From Asparagopsis taxiformis (taxonomy: Eukaryota > Rhodophyta > Florideophyceae > Bonnemaisoniales > Bonnemaisoniaceae): a DNA stretch of 64,000 nt. The notes under the pieces are model-generated. The model did not search any database. It saw only the letters and a program-made list of their open reading frames with translations, and had not been told where the DNA came from. The stretch covers positions 36,035 to 100,034 of the forward strand of contig JALQPE010000230.1 in NCBI GenBank assembly GCA_030407315.1, read 5' to 3'. How positions within the stretch are numbered: the stretch's first letter is position 1; every line of letters starts with the position of its first letter. Positions 36,326 through 46,938 of this stretch are shown in pieces. Both the position numbers and the translations under genes were made by a program.

Positions 36326-39051
36326 TTAGAGAGCTTCCATGGATTGTGGAACAAAAAGGAATCCATCACTGCGAGGAGGAAGTAGTTTAGCCTCCCCAAC
36401 CCTTTTAGAGTCGATCAAAAGCTCCACACTGCAACCTTTCTCAAACATCTCCCGCCAAGAATTTTTTCCTTCGTTGTTAAGTTTGGGATCTTCTAATGGA
36501 GTAGATGACGTCTGAATGTCAGCACAAGCAAGCTGTGGTATTTCCTCATTATGAATTCCTTTTTGGGACTTGAAGGAACCAGTTGGAATATTAGAAGGAG
36601 ATGCTTGTGAAACGCATGCGGAGAGACGAAGCTTTTTGGAATTTGATTTGAAGTATTCAGTTTTGAAATTTGGGGCGATTAGCTGCAAGCGTTGAAACGC
36701 CAATCGGAATCTCCCTGCATCCATTTCTACAGATGTGCATCTCCTCCCTGTCATCATAGCTCCGATTGCAGTTGTCATAGTGCCTGCGTAAATGTCGATC
36801 ACTGAACCCCGGGTAGGACAAAATGTTGTCATGAGCTCAGCGATAAGCTGTGGATTCTTCTCCTCCGTCATGACAGGTGATTTGCTTCCTGGCTTCAGAA
36901 GCTTGTGTGAAGGGATAGGGACTCCAGATATAGTAGAAAACTTTCGGCTCTCTTGACTATGAAGAAGTGAATAAGGGCTTGAGAAATTTGGCTTGAAACC
37001 ATCTGCTCTGCTTCCTGGAGCAAATGAGAGGACGCCATACTCACAAGAGTTCTGCGGGAAGAAATCTCCTCTTGTTACCTGAATTCTCTTCGTTTCTTTC
37101 GAAATGATGAATAGATATCTCATAACCTTGAAGCTTTCTCCTTCGAGAGCTTTCATCCATTCAAAAGCGTATTGGACGGAGGTGAAGATGAAGCATGCCC
37201 CTCCCGGAACAAGGACTCTGCGCGCGAACTGGGCAAATGACTTCATCTCATCGTTGTCTACAAAATTTGAGTATTCACTTCCTGCCCTTGATCGACATTC
37301 CGGAGTACCATAAGGGGGGTCAGTGAGCATCATGTCATATCGACTATCTGTAGACTTGTGAACAGTCTTGGCATAGTTTTGCCACCGCATTTGGTGACAT
37401 TCGATTCCCATCTCTTCAAGTGATGGAAACAATTCTTTGCTACTACGTTTGCAGAGCGTTTGGTCCGTGTTTTCTTTTTTCTTGGTACACAGCCTCTCTG
37501 AAGATTCTGTGTTAACAACAGAGCTACTGCTTGGTTTTCCCGTCGGTTCTGACAAATGAGCATCTGTTCCAGAATTTTCTTCCTCTGTCGCACGAACCAG
37601 TAAGTTTCTGGAACACCGCTTATGATCAGAAGCTTCTTCAGAGATATTTCCATGCTGCGAACTAACCTCTTTTTCTTCCTGGAAATTTCCGGGTCCTTTT
37701 CATTCTCTTCTAGGCAGTTCTCGACCCCAGGAGTTATTTCTTGTCCATGAGATACATCGGTGGATTCATTTTGCAACTTCAATCCACACGTTCTGTTATA
37801 CTTACGTTCCTTTTGAATTGCTAGAACAGGGAAGTATTTCTTGTACTGATCAATGAGTAGAGGCAAAACTTCTTTGTTTCCGCTATTCAGTGTAACATCA
37901 TCATCAAGTTTCACTGAACGGAGTAGATTACTCCCCACTGTTCGGAGTTCCTCAGGCCATTGGTCACTTTCGAGAAATGCATCAAACTTTTTTGCTTCTC
38001 TGTATGCAAGTATAGACTTTTTGAACTGATCCGCAACGGTTGAATGATGTGCGGGTTTGACAAAAGAGCTTTCAGATTTTTTCCGGTTAAGTAATGCAAT
38101 TTCGGCAACTCGATGGAGCGCATTCACTTGACATTCCAGACCTTCCCTCTCGTCCTTTGTTCCCACCGCATTCATGAAAGCAGTGGCTGACTTCAATGAG
38201 GTTACGTGAACAAATCGTCTAAAAACACGGCAGTCGACTGTCTTCATCACCTGCTTGGAGTCTGTAAATCTTCCCTCCCCGGCAAGATCTGCATGCTCTG
38301 CATTTATGATTTCCCCGATAGTTTCAATGACAATCAGTGGAAGTCGCATCGCTGTTGAAGCTGTCTGTTTAATTGTACTCTCCTTGTGGTTACCATCCCC
38401 ATCATACGCCGCCGCTACATCCCCAGCAGTCGGTTTCTTTCCGTTTCGCATTCTTACAAGACGATCATATTCATCTCTGAGTCCCTTTAACATGTCGTAG
38501 AATGTACCCTCCACGTAGAAAGAGTCACAATGTTTTCGATTCTGGTGCCTCGCTATTTGTCTTAGAACTTGTAGGTCGCAATTTCCCTTAAGAAGAGTCA
38601 CTGGCCATAAAAACCCCTCCCAGACGTCTGGTTAGTCTGAAATGAGCTCTTTCACGGCTGTTAGGCGATGCATACCATCTATTACTCCGTACCATGTCTT
38701 CCTGCTCTTGAATTTCTGTTCAGCTTCATCTTCAGACATTCCACAGTGGTAACGGAAGTATTCGGGGCCTAAATGCATGAACATCCCCTCCAATGCAATA
38801 ACAAGTGGAGTATCAGAGCCAGAGATGTAATTGATGTTGGAATTTTCAGTGGATCCATAGAATGACTCTTTTAGTCGTGCAACGCCGGAAGTAGATATCC
38901 CGCGAATATGCGTAATAGGAATACAGCATAGTGGATCTACTGACGTGTTCAGGGACCCGTTCATGACATCGTTGAGTCTCGCCTTCGCCATTTTCACTTC
39001 TCCGCTGCTTTGACTATCGTGCTGTTTTCCTGCCCTCTTCTTCCTTCTCAT
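36326..39051 (-). pseudogene. ParB-like domain fused to beta-class DNA methyltransferase
   Basis: The start is the ATG at 39051. Residues 1-139 hold a basic start (RRKKRAGK) and a ParB/sulfiredoxin-fold domain ending in YGVIDGMHRLTAVKEL. An in-frame TAA at 38635 interrupts; the same frame continues as PDVWEGFLWPVTLLKGN to 37330. The methyltransferase lies in the next frame (37555-36326): MMLTDPPYG (motif IV), EEKNPQLIAELM (motif X-like), then VIDIYAGTMTTAIGA (motif I) and GRRCTSVEMD. This IV-before-I order is that of beta-class N6-adenine or N4-cytosine enzymes using S-adenosylmethionine. A 59-base GT-AG segment (GTTAGT to TTCCAG, about 37663-37605) would join the two frames if spliced. The usual second Gly of motif I is Met. 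With the TAA removed the fusion would be near 880-900 residues. Likely nuclear. Confidence 0.75.
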
Positions 39052-40478
39052 TTCAAAACAATTCGAACCAGATACAAGAGATGATTTCTTCTAGAAAGCC
39101 TCTTGGTACCAATTTGCAGAGCTCAAAGAAATATCTATCTATGTACAGACAGAAAGCACGAGGAATCATTTCCTTCAGATCTCATGTTCACATAAAGAGA
39201 TTATGCGTGCATTAGATGTCATTCTGTTGCCTTGATTGATGATTTGACAAGTGTTTTTATTTCTGAGGCATATCCACTTACTGAAGGATGACTGCTCTCA
39301 CAGTAATGAAAAAATTAGTTTGTGTCATCCGAAAAGTACGCGGACATGCTGGACTAATCACATAAAGATGAGGTCACCATAATATCTCTAGCCAGTACAC
39401 AAAATGCAATCATACTGGCGGCCCGCATACAGTCGTTTAGACATAATTAAGGCTGTGCTTGACTGGATATTTCGACCACGTGTTCAACTCTGCAATGAAC
39501 TGTTCTGATCATAGTTCTAACAAGAAATCTTTCTGGCCTTTTTCTATAGACGCCTTCCGCTTTTCATACATCGTTCTTGATATTTACTATTCTTTTAGGG
39601 CCAAAGAAGCTGAGCGATAGCGATCAAGTTGAAATTACGTGGGTTAAAGCAGATCATGAACGTCCTGCTGGAAGTTTGAAGAGGCCCACCGTTTACTTTT
39701 GGCTCTAGGCCATTGAAACCAATATTTTAAATTATCCTCGTGAAGAAGAGACGAAGTACTCTCATCTCATCTCACCGAGCCTGCCATGCCGTAATTTCAC
39801 ACCTCCAGCTATAGGTGAAGAAACGTCCTAATAGAATACTAGAAGGTGGTGAGCTGAAATGTCATGACTTCCAATCCACTACATACATTCATGTGTTGAA
39901 GATGACATAGATTCTTCTGGTTTTGGTCTTTCCCGCTCTGTGCAGCTACAGTTCCGCTCGCTGTGCAGACTTCCAGATCTGAACAAAGCCACTCCAGGCC
40001 AGACACAAGGGACATAATAGAAAATTTGTACTGATATGTGTCTGGATCCATTGGCCAATATGACTTTCGCAATTTAGATAAAATTTTCCAGCGTTTCTGT
40101 TCTCCGATATAAGAGGTGTAAATATTTCTCCGAGAAAAAACGTACTCAGGTGTCTCTCCCACGGCCCAACCTCATCGTTCTGGGGAGATGTTTTTACTGA
40201 GGTTATCTGGCATCTATTTATATATATACGAACAGTCGAAAGAAACACCTTTGTAGGCGTTCGTCACGAAAACAGAAGAGTGTTCCTTTTCGATGAGTAT
40301 CAATATTGAAGCATAGGTTTTGAAATGAGTATGCCTGCACTTCTAATCTTCATAGGCAATACCATTCGGCCGTAGCGTGTGAACTGGAAACAAATACTAT
40401 TGGTACTGTTAAGAACTTTCTTGAATCCATAGAACAGGATTCTTCTGGTGCTGTCCAACTTTTCTTTTCCCGTCCAAA
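39052..40478. other. divergent intergenic region of element B
   Basis: These 1.4 kb separate the two divergent gene starts, so promoters for both should lie here. The sequence is AT-rich; frames such as 39839-40162 on the minus strand have no motif. I could not single out a convincing TATA box. Confidence 0.5.
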
Positions 40479-42832
40479 ATGGAGGAATCTTTCGATTCCA
40501 GTTCCCAAAATACATCCGAAGATGACCAAAGCCATGGATCTCTCACTCCATCCTCCGAATATGATCGTGAGTTCGAACTGTGGTCAGAAGAAGAAAACGA
40601 GCCTGACAGTAAGAGTGCTTCTCTTGAAGGAGCGAGTTCATCCTCAAGTGGAACCAAGAGGAAGTACGAGTATAAATCGAGATCGAGGAAAGTCACAGAG
40701 TATTCCCAGCTCCGAAAGAAAAGGAAAAAATCCGCAGCTCATCTCGCCAAGGATCCAGATGATTGCTCTACACAGTCTGAGAAGTGCTGTGATAGAGAAT
40801 GCTTCCATCATATACACGTCAATTTCTTGAACAAACAGCGCAGTATCTCTTCCTCATGCTTGACAGACGGTTGGGTGTTTATCTTTTTGATGGGAATAAA
40901 GTCTGCACACGTTTCCTGGAAGTCGCCTTTGGGTTCTCCAGATATCTACAATCCAAAATTGTGAAGCAAGGGTACAATTCAAATTGTATATCCACAGTTT
41001 CCTCGAGAGTATCAAGGGCAGACGCACGCGACAGAATCATATCATACCTCAATATACTTTCCGAACGGACAGCAGACAAGATGCCCGACACAGGAGAGTT
41101 TCACCTTCCTTTCCTTCAGAAACGGCAGGTGTATGAAAGATTCCTAGAGGAATTTTCGGTATTGTATCGATGTCGTCCACCTTCGAAGAGCTACTTTATT
41201 GCTACGTGGAAGAAAAATCTCCCACATGTCAAGGTCAGGAAACTGCACCGGTTCACTGTCTGCCATGAGTGTGAAACAATGAGATCAGCTTTACAAATGG
41301 CCGGAACTGACAGTACGAAAACAAAAATTATACTAGAGAGGAAAAGGGAGCATACTAACATGGTAGCTCGGGAAAGACAAGAGTATACTCAGAAGTGCGA
41401 GCTTTCGAGGCTTTTTCCGAACAAGTACATGTCAATAATTGTAGATGGTGCCGACCAAACCGCCTTTGGGCTACCTCATTTTACTTTCAATACTAAGAAC
41501 ACTGTGGGGCACACAATCAAAATCAAACTCGTTGGGGTTCTGGAACATGGTAACGTCAAAAACCTTTCTCTACTCACCATGACCGAGGAGTTCGAAACAG
41601 GAGCGAATCACATTATAGAAGCGATACACCGCACAGTGAATGTGAAATATCTATCTTGCGGGACCCTGCCGCCAACTTTATTTCTGCAACTCGATAACTG
41701 CAGCAGGGAGAACAAAAATAAGTATCTGCTTGCGTATGTAGAAAGTCTGGTCGGCTGGGGTGTCTTTGTAGAGGCCCAAGTTTCATTTCTGCCGGTGGGG
41801 CACACGCACGCAGATATAGACCAAGCGTTCAGTTGCACTTCTCGAAGACTGCGAAGCACAGATGCTGTAACGTTGGAAGATCTAATGACAGAGCTTCGTC
41901 TTTCATTCACACCTCGTCCAACCGTTACGAATATGAGTAACATAATTAATTTCTCTGGATTATGCAAACAGAGTAAGTGTTTGAGGAGCATCCAGGGCTT
42001 CACAAAGTTCCGATACTTCAAGTTTAACCGGGCTACTACAGGAACACCGAACATAAGTTCCTCCTCTATTCTACAGCCTCGGAATGATGATGGAGAGTAT
42101 TGTCGGGGTTTCACCGCTGATTATCACTTTCGAACAAAATGCAGTGTGAAATTCAGCTCCGAACAAGACTGGGTGCCATTGCTAGAAAGTTTTGACAATG
42201 TTGGATTTCTTAAGACTGTACCTAATCTCTTCGAAACACCGCCAACCATAGCAGTATGTCCAAAAAACTCTATTGAAGTTGGAAAGCGTCTTGCATCTGA
42301 AGAAGGAAGAATTAATGACAGAATCAAGATGAGATCTTTAAGGGACCTTATGGTAAGGATTTTTCGTACTCGCGAGATACCCTTCCATTGGGATCTTTCA
42401 GATTGCGTCGAGACGCGATACCAAATGCACCAAAGCAAATTCCACACTGATAGATCAATCGAAATTTCTACCCCTCTTGAAACCAGAACTGACCATGAGC
42501 AAGACTTGGAATATGACTTAAATTAATTCGTTGCTGTGAAGGGAGAGGAGCACAGCGAAGAGCTGCCCTTCTGGGTAGGCAAAATTCAATCCATTATAAG
42601 AGATCATTCACAGGTCATAACCCAGCTCCGTGTACATTGGTGGGAGGTGAGAACTGGAACCTCGATTTATTCTGGCTCACTAGGACCTTCTTTCCTTCAA
42701 AATGGAGACTCCCGAACTGCATGGGTTGACGACGTTCCGGTTCAGAGCGTTTATGTCACGTTTCCAAGTTTGACCACTACAAACAAGATACCAACCAGAA
42801 CAACAAACAAAATTCGACAGTGCTTGGGATGA
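40479..42832 (+). pseudogene. DUF7869-type protein, probable transposase of element B
   Basis: The ATG at 40479 opens an acidic Ser-rich N-terminus, then a basic nuclear-type tract (KRKYEYKSRSRK, RKKRKK) and a Cys cluster (CCDREC). Near 40820 the frame must shift by one base to enter the long frame (40799-42526). That frame contains FTVCHECE, MSIIVDGADQTAFGLPHF, LFLQLDNCSRENKNKY and VSFLPVGHTHADIDQAFS, the hallmark blocks of DUF7869 proteins. The spaced Asp residues (216, 299, 339/341 of that frame) look like an RNase H-fold DDE nuclease; that reading is inference. An in-frame TAA at 42524 is followed in the same frame by PFWVGKIQSI and LRVHWWEV up to 42832, a tail of the same family. Being the only such gene inside the inverted repeats, it is the best candidate for the transposase. 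Confidence 0.65.
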
Positions 42833-43352
42833 AATATTGCGGGCTCCCCTTGAGTCACTCTAGCAATGAGTTCTTGTGCTTATTTTCCAGCCAAGAAATT
42901 GCTGTCTCAGATGTCAGGATTGCTAGTATCTTGTCCAAATTGGAATACTTTGAGAGACCTCAGCTATTTGTGATTATGTAGAGCTCCTGAACATTCTTCA
43001 ACAAAAACAGTATCATCGAACAAAAGAAAATTCTCTAGACTTCTCCATAAATTACATCCCCCAACAAATGAATGGTTTCGGCTGTTTTCGTTCCTATCGT
43101 GATATACACGATTTCGTAGTGTTCTTCTCGACTAGATGACGGAAAGAGACGAAACAATACTCTATTTTCGTGGGTCCCACTTATATTATTTACTTGACTG
43201 TTCAAGTTTCCCATGTCCTTTCACCAACCGGAACATGATTCATGTCTGTGCATGAAAAGCGTTCTTACTCCTCCGCAAGAGTTCCAATACAAGATTAGCC
43301 TATTCAAAGAAGCACAAACTGCCATCAATGGCATTGGATTCAGAAACAATTG
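42833..43352. other. gap before right arm of element B
   Basis: No gene or structured repeat seen. Confidence 0.5.
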
Positions 43353-45093
43353 ATCATATTGGTGGACCAGTCAATCTATAACTCCTTCCCATCCGAAATG
43401 ATTGTAGTCCCCACTTGAGTGCAATTTTTACCTTTCATCTTCTGCACCAGCTCCAGTTCGGAGTAGGTCGGACATGAAAACAAGAGTCATGATCTGAGCG
43501 TATATTTCCTGACCTGAGCGCACCATGCACATCTTGTACAGCTTGCGCGTTATTTTCTGTCCTGGAAACCGCGATTGAACAAAGTTCTTGTCCGCTCAAT
43601 CTCTCCTGCGTGTCACATACGGTATTGAAGAGTATGATAGGCTGCCGTAAGGTGAGAAGCGAAAACACCTCAAGAACTTCCAGATACATGCATTTGTGCT
43701 GCGTGTAGAATGTTGATTCTGCAAATCGTACAACTTGACTACAATTTAGTATGCTTGAAACATACTCCATGATACAAAATTCCAGACCGGTGCCTTATAG
43801 AATAGTCTTCTCATGTAACTTAATGCCTTGGACAATAAATATATTCATGCATCTGTCTGTTCCTCAAAATACATCTACAACCTGCCCATGGAATGTCCCT
43901 TGCTCTTAGTAGGAAACACGCTAAGCGTCGTGGAGATACATTCAATATTTATCACAACCAAACCATTGATCATGATAGCGACTGAATTTGAATACTCAAT
44001 ACGCTATATATACCGCACAAATTCAGCAACCAAGATGACACGGTAAGAACCAATATTGTCATTTAAGTAGCAGATTTGGTCTGCAGAAAGGGTTCAAGAT
44101 CATTCCGTTCGCAGCGAGAAGCCCATCCTTTGTACACAGAAAACATGACAGAACTCAGAATATAGATTCATTCCAGTGAAATGTGCTCAGATCATTGTGT
44201 TTGGTTCTGTGCAGCCCGTACGTTGTTCAAACTTTTTTGGAAGGCAGATAATCGTACCCAATATCACACTTGTAGAAGGGCTTCCCTCCATGGAATAGAA
44301 GGTCTACATCGCAGTGCACCGCTCGCAGCGCTAGCACTCGAGTGTCAATGAAAAAGTATCGCACCTTGATGGATTAACTCAACCCAGAACTCACCAAGTA
44401 AAATATGCTCAATTTCAGTCGACTGAAATAGGTATATACATTAGCGGGAGCGGCGTTTTGTGCTGGGTGCGGATAATGTATCATGATCGCTAGGATGGAT
44501 GCGGCATTCAATTTTGAGGCACGATGGCAGCTTCTGCCAACTAAACCGTGGATGTCAGATGATCGCAGCGACTATTGAACAATGACACTGATTGACAGTC
44601 CAAAAGCAGGCACGTCCTTCGGAGACGAGCTCACCTCAACATGCAGCGCGCTGCTATAATTTGCAATTGCAAATTATAGATTAATCGTCCGGCCAGATGG
44701 GCCGGCCCATTTTAATGGATCTCTGATATAATCATACAAAACTGCTTTCCGGAGCCAGTTCTTCGATCCAACAGCTATGTTTTACGAAACCCATTATAGA
44801 ACAGCTGTCCTTCGCAGAAACTATGTCTTACAACACCTATCTCACGACAGAACCGAGAAACTGCAGGAGATTGCTGGGTCCTCGAGAGCTATTCCTGACT
44901 TGAGCACTGAGGACAGCTGTCTTACTCCCGGAAACATAAAATCCTCGTAAAATCGCTAAAGATGAAATCAGACGGAGAAATTTGCACCAGGAGTAGCGTG
45001 GAACATATGAAACATTCCTTATACGCCATTCCAATCCATTTCATTTATATTCTGATTAATATAATTCATTCTGAAATTTCCGAAATCCGTGTT
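43353..45093. repeat. element B right terminal inverted repeat
   Basis: It is the complement of 33993-35732 and ends CCGTGTT. See the left arm for differences. Confidence 0.9.
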
Positions 45094-45097
45094 AAAT
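45094..45097. repeat. element B target duplication, right (AAAT)
   Basis: It pairs with 33989-33992. Confidence 0.55.
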
Positions 45098-45189
45098 GAG
45101 AGAATAAAATATGGTCCGATATGGGCCCTGAATTTACCATCCGCTGTAATTTCTTCCCTCCCGGTTTTCGCTGATATATTGTAAACTGT

Positions 45190-45404
45190 ATGTCGGGTCC
45201 TAGGATCCCGCTGTATGTACTAGAGAAAGTGGATGTCGGGTCCTAGGATCGCGCCATATGTACTAGAGAAAGTGGATGTCGGGTCCTAGTATTCCGCCAT
45301 ATGTACTAGAGAAAGTGGATGTCGGGTCCTAGTATTCCGCCATATGTACTAGAGAAAGTGGATGTCGGGCCCTAGTATTCCGCCGAACGTACTAGAGAAA
45401 GTGG
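45190..45404. repeat. 43-bp tandem repeat, five units, right subterminal part of element A
   Basis: Units start at 45190, 45233, 45276, 45319 and 45362. Each carries GTCGGGTCCTAG and GTACTAGAGAAAGTGG, related to the CTAGTAC blocks of the left end. A sixth partial unit leads into GGACGTCC at 45404. Confidence 0.9.
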
Positions 45405-45486
45405 ACGTCCGCATCCAAAAAATTTTTATTTTTTTTGGACGCGGACGTTCATTTTTTCTAGTAAATCTCGGGGCCGACTAGGACCC

Positions 45487-45531
45487 GTACTAGAGAGACT
45501 GGACGTCTGCGTCCACTTCCGGAAACACAGA
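45487..45531. repeat. element A right terminal inverted repeat
   Basis: It is the complement of the left repeat at 37 of 45 positions and ends GGAAACACAGA. Gypsy-1 integrase coding resumes in the next base. Confidence 0.75.
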
Positions 45532-46243
45532 CGAACGTGCTTCTATAGGAAATGTTGCTCCTGTCACGGCCTTTACTGGACTTGCAGCTGATAGTCCTCT
45601 TCTATCCATTAAGCCCAGTACAGGTGTACAACCGCAATCTTTGACATTCATTCGGGCTCAAAAGGTTGTTGGCATACAAAATTTGATGAAATATCTGGAT
45701 GAAATTCACAAGGAGGTTGCCTCTCGCCGCACACGCAAACGCGACTTAGCTGTTGAAGCTCACAACAAAAAAACGCATGTTCAAAAGATCAACTTCGATG
45801 TTGGAGACTTTGTTCTCGTAGCGCAGCGCATCATGAATGATGGCCATAAACTTCGAGTGAAATGGCGAGGTCCGAGGCACATCACAAAGGCTAAGTCAGA
45901 ATTCGTGCATGAAGTTGAAGACCTCATAAGCGGTTCTCATGCTCTGGTACATGTTAACCGATTGAAATTCTACGCCGATTCTAAGTTGAATGTTACAGAG
46001 AGTTTACTGGATACCATCGCTCATAATAACCCCCACTACAACAAAGTCGAGAAACTCCAAGACTTGCGCTATAATACTGATCTTAAGAGGTATGAAGTGC
46101 GAGCACAATGGCAAGGCTTTGAAGATGAAGACCCAACTTGGGAACCATTTGATATTATGAAGGAAGACATCCCAAGTATGTTGGCTGATTTTCTGGCTAA
46201 GTTCCATGATCAAGATTTAGTGGTGGCTGCTTCACAGGCTTGA
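45532..46243 (+). pseudogene. gypsy-1 integrase C-terminus and chromodomain
   Basis: This is the missing end of the integrase split at 21430. It runs through GNVAPVTAFTGLAADSPL, a coiled basic stretch, and a GPY/F-like block (KLRVKWRGPRHI). It closes with a chromodomain: VEKLQDLRYNTDLKRYEVR, then WQGFEDEDPTWEPFD, with the aromatic residues expected for histone-tail binding. Chromodomains steer gypsy insertion to marked chromatin. The open frame is intact from 45641 to its stop at 46243, just before the polypurine tract and 3' repeat. Confidence 0.85.
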
Positions 46244-46254
46244 AGCCTGCGTCC

Positions 46255-46263
46255 AGAGAGGGG
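46255..46263 (+). promoter_or_regulatory. gypsy-1 polypurine tract
   Basis: AGAGAGGGG lies two bases before the 3' long terminal repeat, the position used to prime plus-strand DNA synthesis. Confidence 0.65.
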
Positions 46264-46265
46264 AC

Positions 46266-46649
46266 TGGTGCACGCCGCTAGCACCCTGTGCGCCGTGACA
46301 AGTGCTCCCTGCTCCTATTTCAACGCCGTCCAATTAACGTAACTTTGTATGACAATTTTTGGCACGGCGCGTTTTACACATTGTTAATTGGCTATTGTGA
46401 TGATTGTGGCAGGTCAAGCTGCCCTATCGATATTCAGTATCAATCTGAACCTTTCATGCCCTACGAAGGCTGGCAAGAGTCGCCCTGCGTACCTTGCCCT
46501 TGCAATGATGTTTTCTGTACTTGTTTTGCATTTGGGATCCAGGGAACAAGGGAACTAGAAGGAATATATATATCTAGCTTCTTAGGTCAGGACCTCGAGA
46601 ATAAAGGACACCATCGTAGCGACATTTATTGTTCTACATGCGAGCAAAA
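46266..46649 (+). repeat. gypsy-1 3' long terminal repeat, internally deleted
   Basis: It matches both ends of the 5' repeat but lacks the 660 bases that lie between two CAGGGAA copies (16510 and 17170). Apart from that I noticed about six base differences. Confidence 0.85.
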
Positions 46650-46654
46650 GTAAT
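46650..46654. repeat. target-site duplication, right (GTAAT)
   Basis: Partner of 16231-16235. Confidence 0.7.
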
Positions 46655-46938
46655 GCACTGGTCTGTTTGATGTGTCGTGGAGCCGTGCAGTGTACACCAA
46701 GGTCCAGTGTATCCTAGTGGCGGGGATATTATCCTTTGGAGATTGAGAGGGGTAGTGTGGCGTGGTGGTTGTCGATGGAATCGTTGTGGTGGGACGCGGT
46801 ATGGTGAGGGGGTGGGATATGAAGGATTTTGGTGGGGGTGGAGCATTTGGGGATAGGGGAGCGCGGTACTTGGATGTGCAGGAGGGTAGGATACCTCACT
46901 GTGATTAGGCAACGGGGAATAGAGGGTGAGGGGTTTTT
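46655..46938 (-). pseudogene. Ty1/copia Gag fragment with zinc-knuckle-like motif
   Basis: The minus-strand frame is Pro-rich and ends with GPWCTLHGSTTHQTDQC, the Cys/His cluster typical of copia Gag before the protease. It continues, after removal of gypsy-1, into the protease region at 16235. Its 5' side stops abruptly near 46938, where gypsy-2 integrase sequence begins at a run of seven T. The copia leader and 5' repeat are therefore missing. Confidence 0.7.

Larger units (their letters stand above)
33993..45093. mobile_element. element B: 11.1-kb inverted-repeat transposon with ParB-methyltransferase cargo
   Basis: It is bounded by 1.74-kb inverted repeats (33993-35732 and 43353-45093) that differ at only about two places I could find, flanked by AAAT. 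Inside are two divergent genes: ParB-methyltransferase on the minus strand and a DUF7869-type protein on the plus strand. Nearly identical arms point to recent movement or continuing correction between arms. It sits within element A, between the foreign block at 28.3-33.9 kb and the right subterminal array of A. Confidence 0.85.
21431..45531. mobile_element. element A: 24.1-kb inverted-repeat transposon, ParB-dioxygenase carrier
   Basis: The left tip is fixed because the same sequence starts abruptly at 21431 inside gypsy-1 integrase and at 55737 inside a different retroelement. The right tip is fixed by resumption of the gypsy-1 integrase at 45532 and by an inverted match to the left tip. 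Beyond this come subterminal repeats built on GGACGTCC and CTAGTAC, a pyrimidine-rich kilobase, palindromic modules and the ParB-dioxygenase gene. The part at 28.3-45.1 kb is secondary: element B and a block of unknown origin. I saw no clear target duplication. Confidence 0.75.
16236..46649 (+). mobile_element. gypsy-1: chromodomain Ty3/gypsy retrotransposon holding element A
   Basis: Matching long terminal repeats at 16236-17276 and 46266-46649 enclose gag, protease, reverse transcriptase, RNase H, integrase and a chromodomain in gypsy order. A 24.1-kb insert (21431-45531) splits the integrase. Without it the internal region is about 4.9 kb, a normal size. The coding region has many frameshifts and stops, so the element cannot move on its own. 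Confidence 0.88.
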
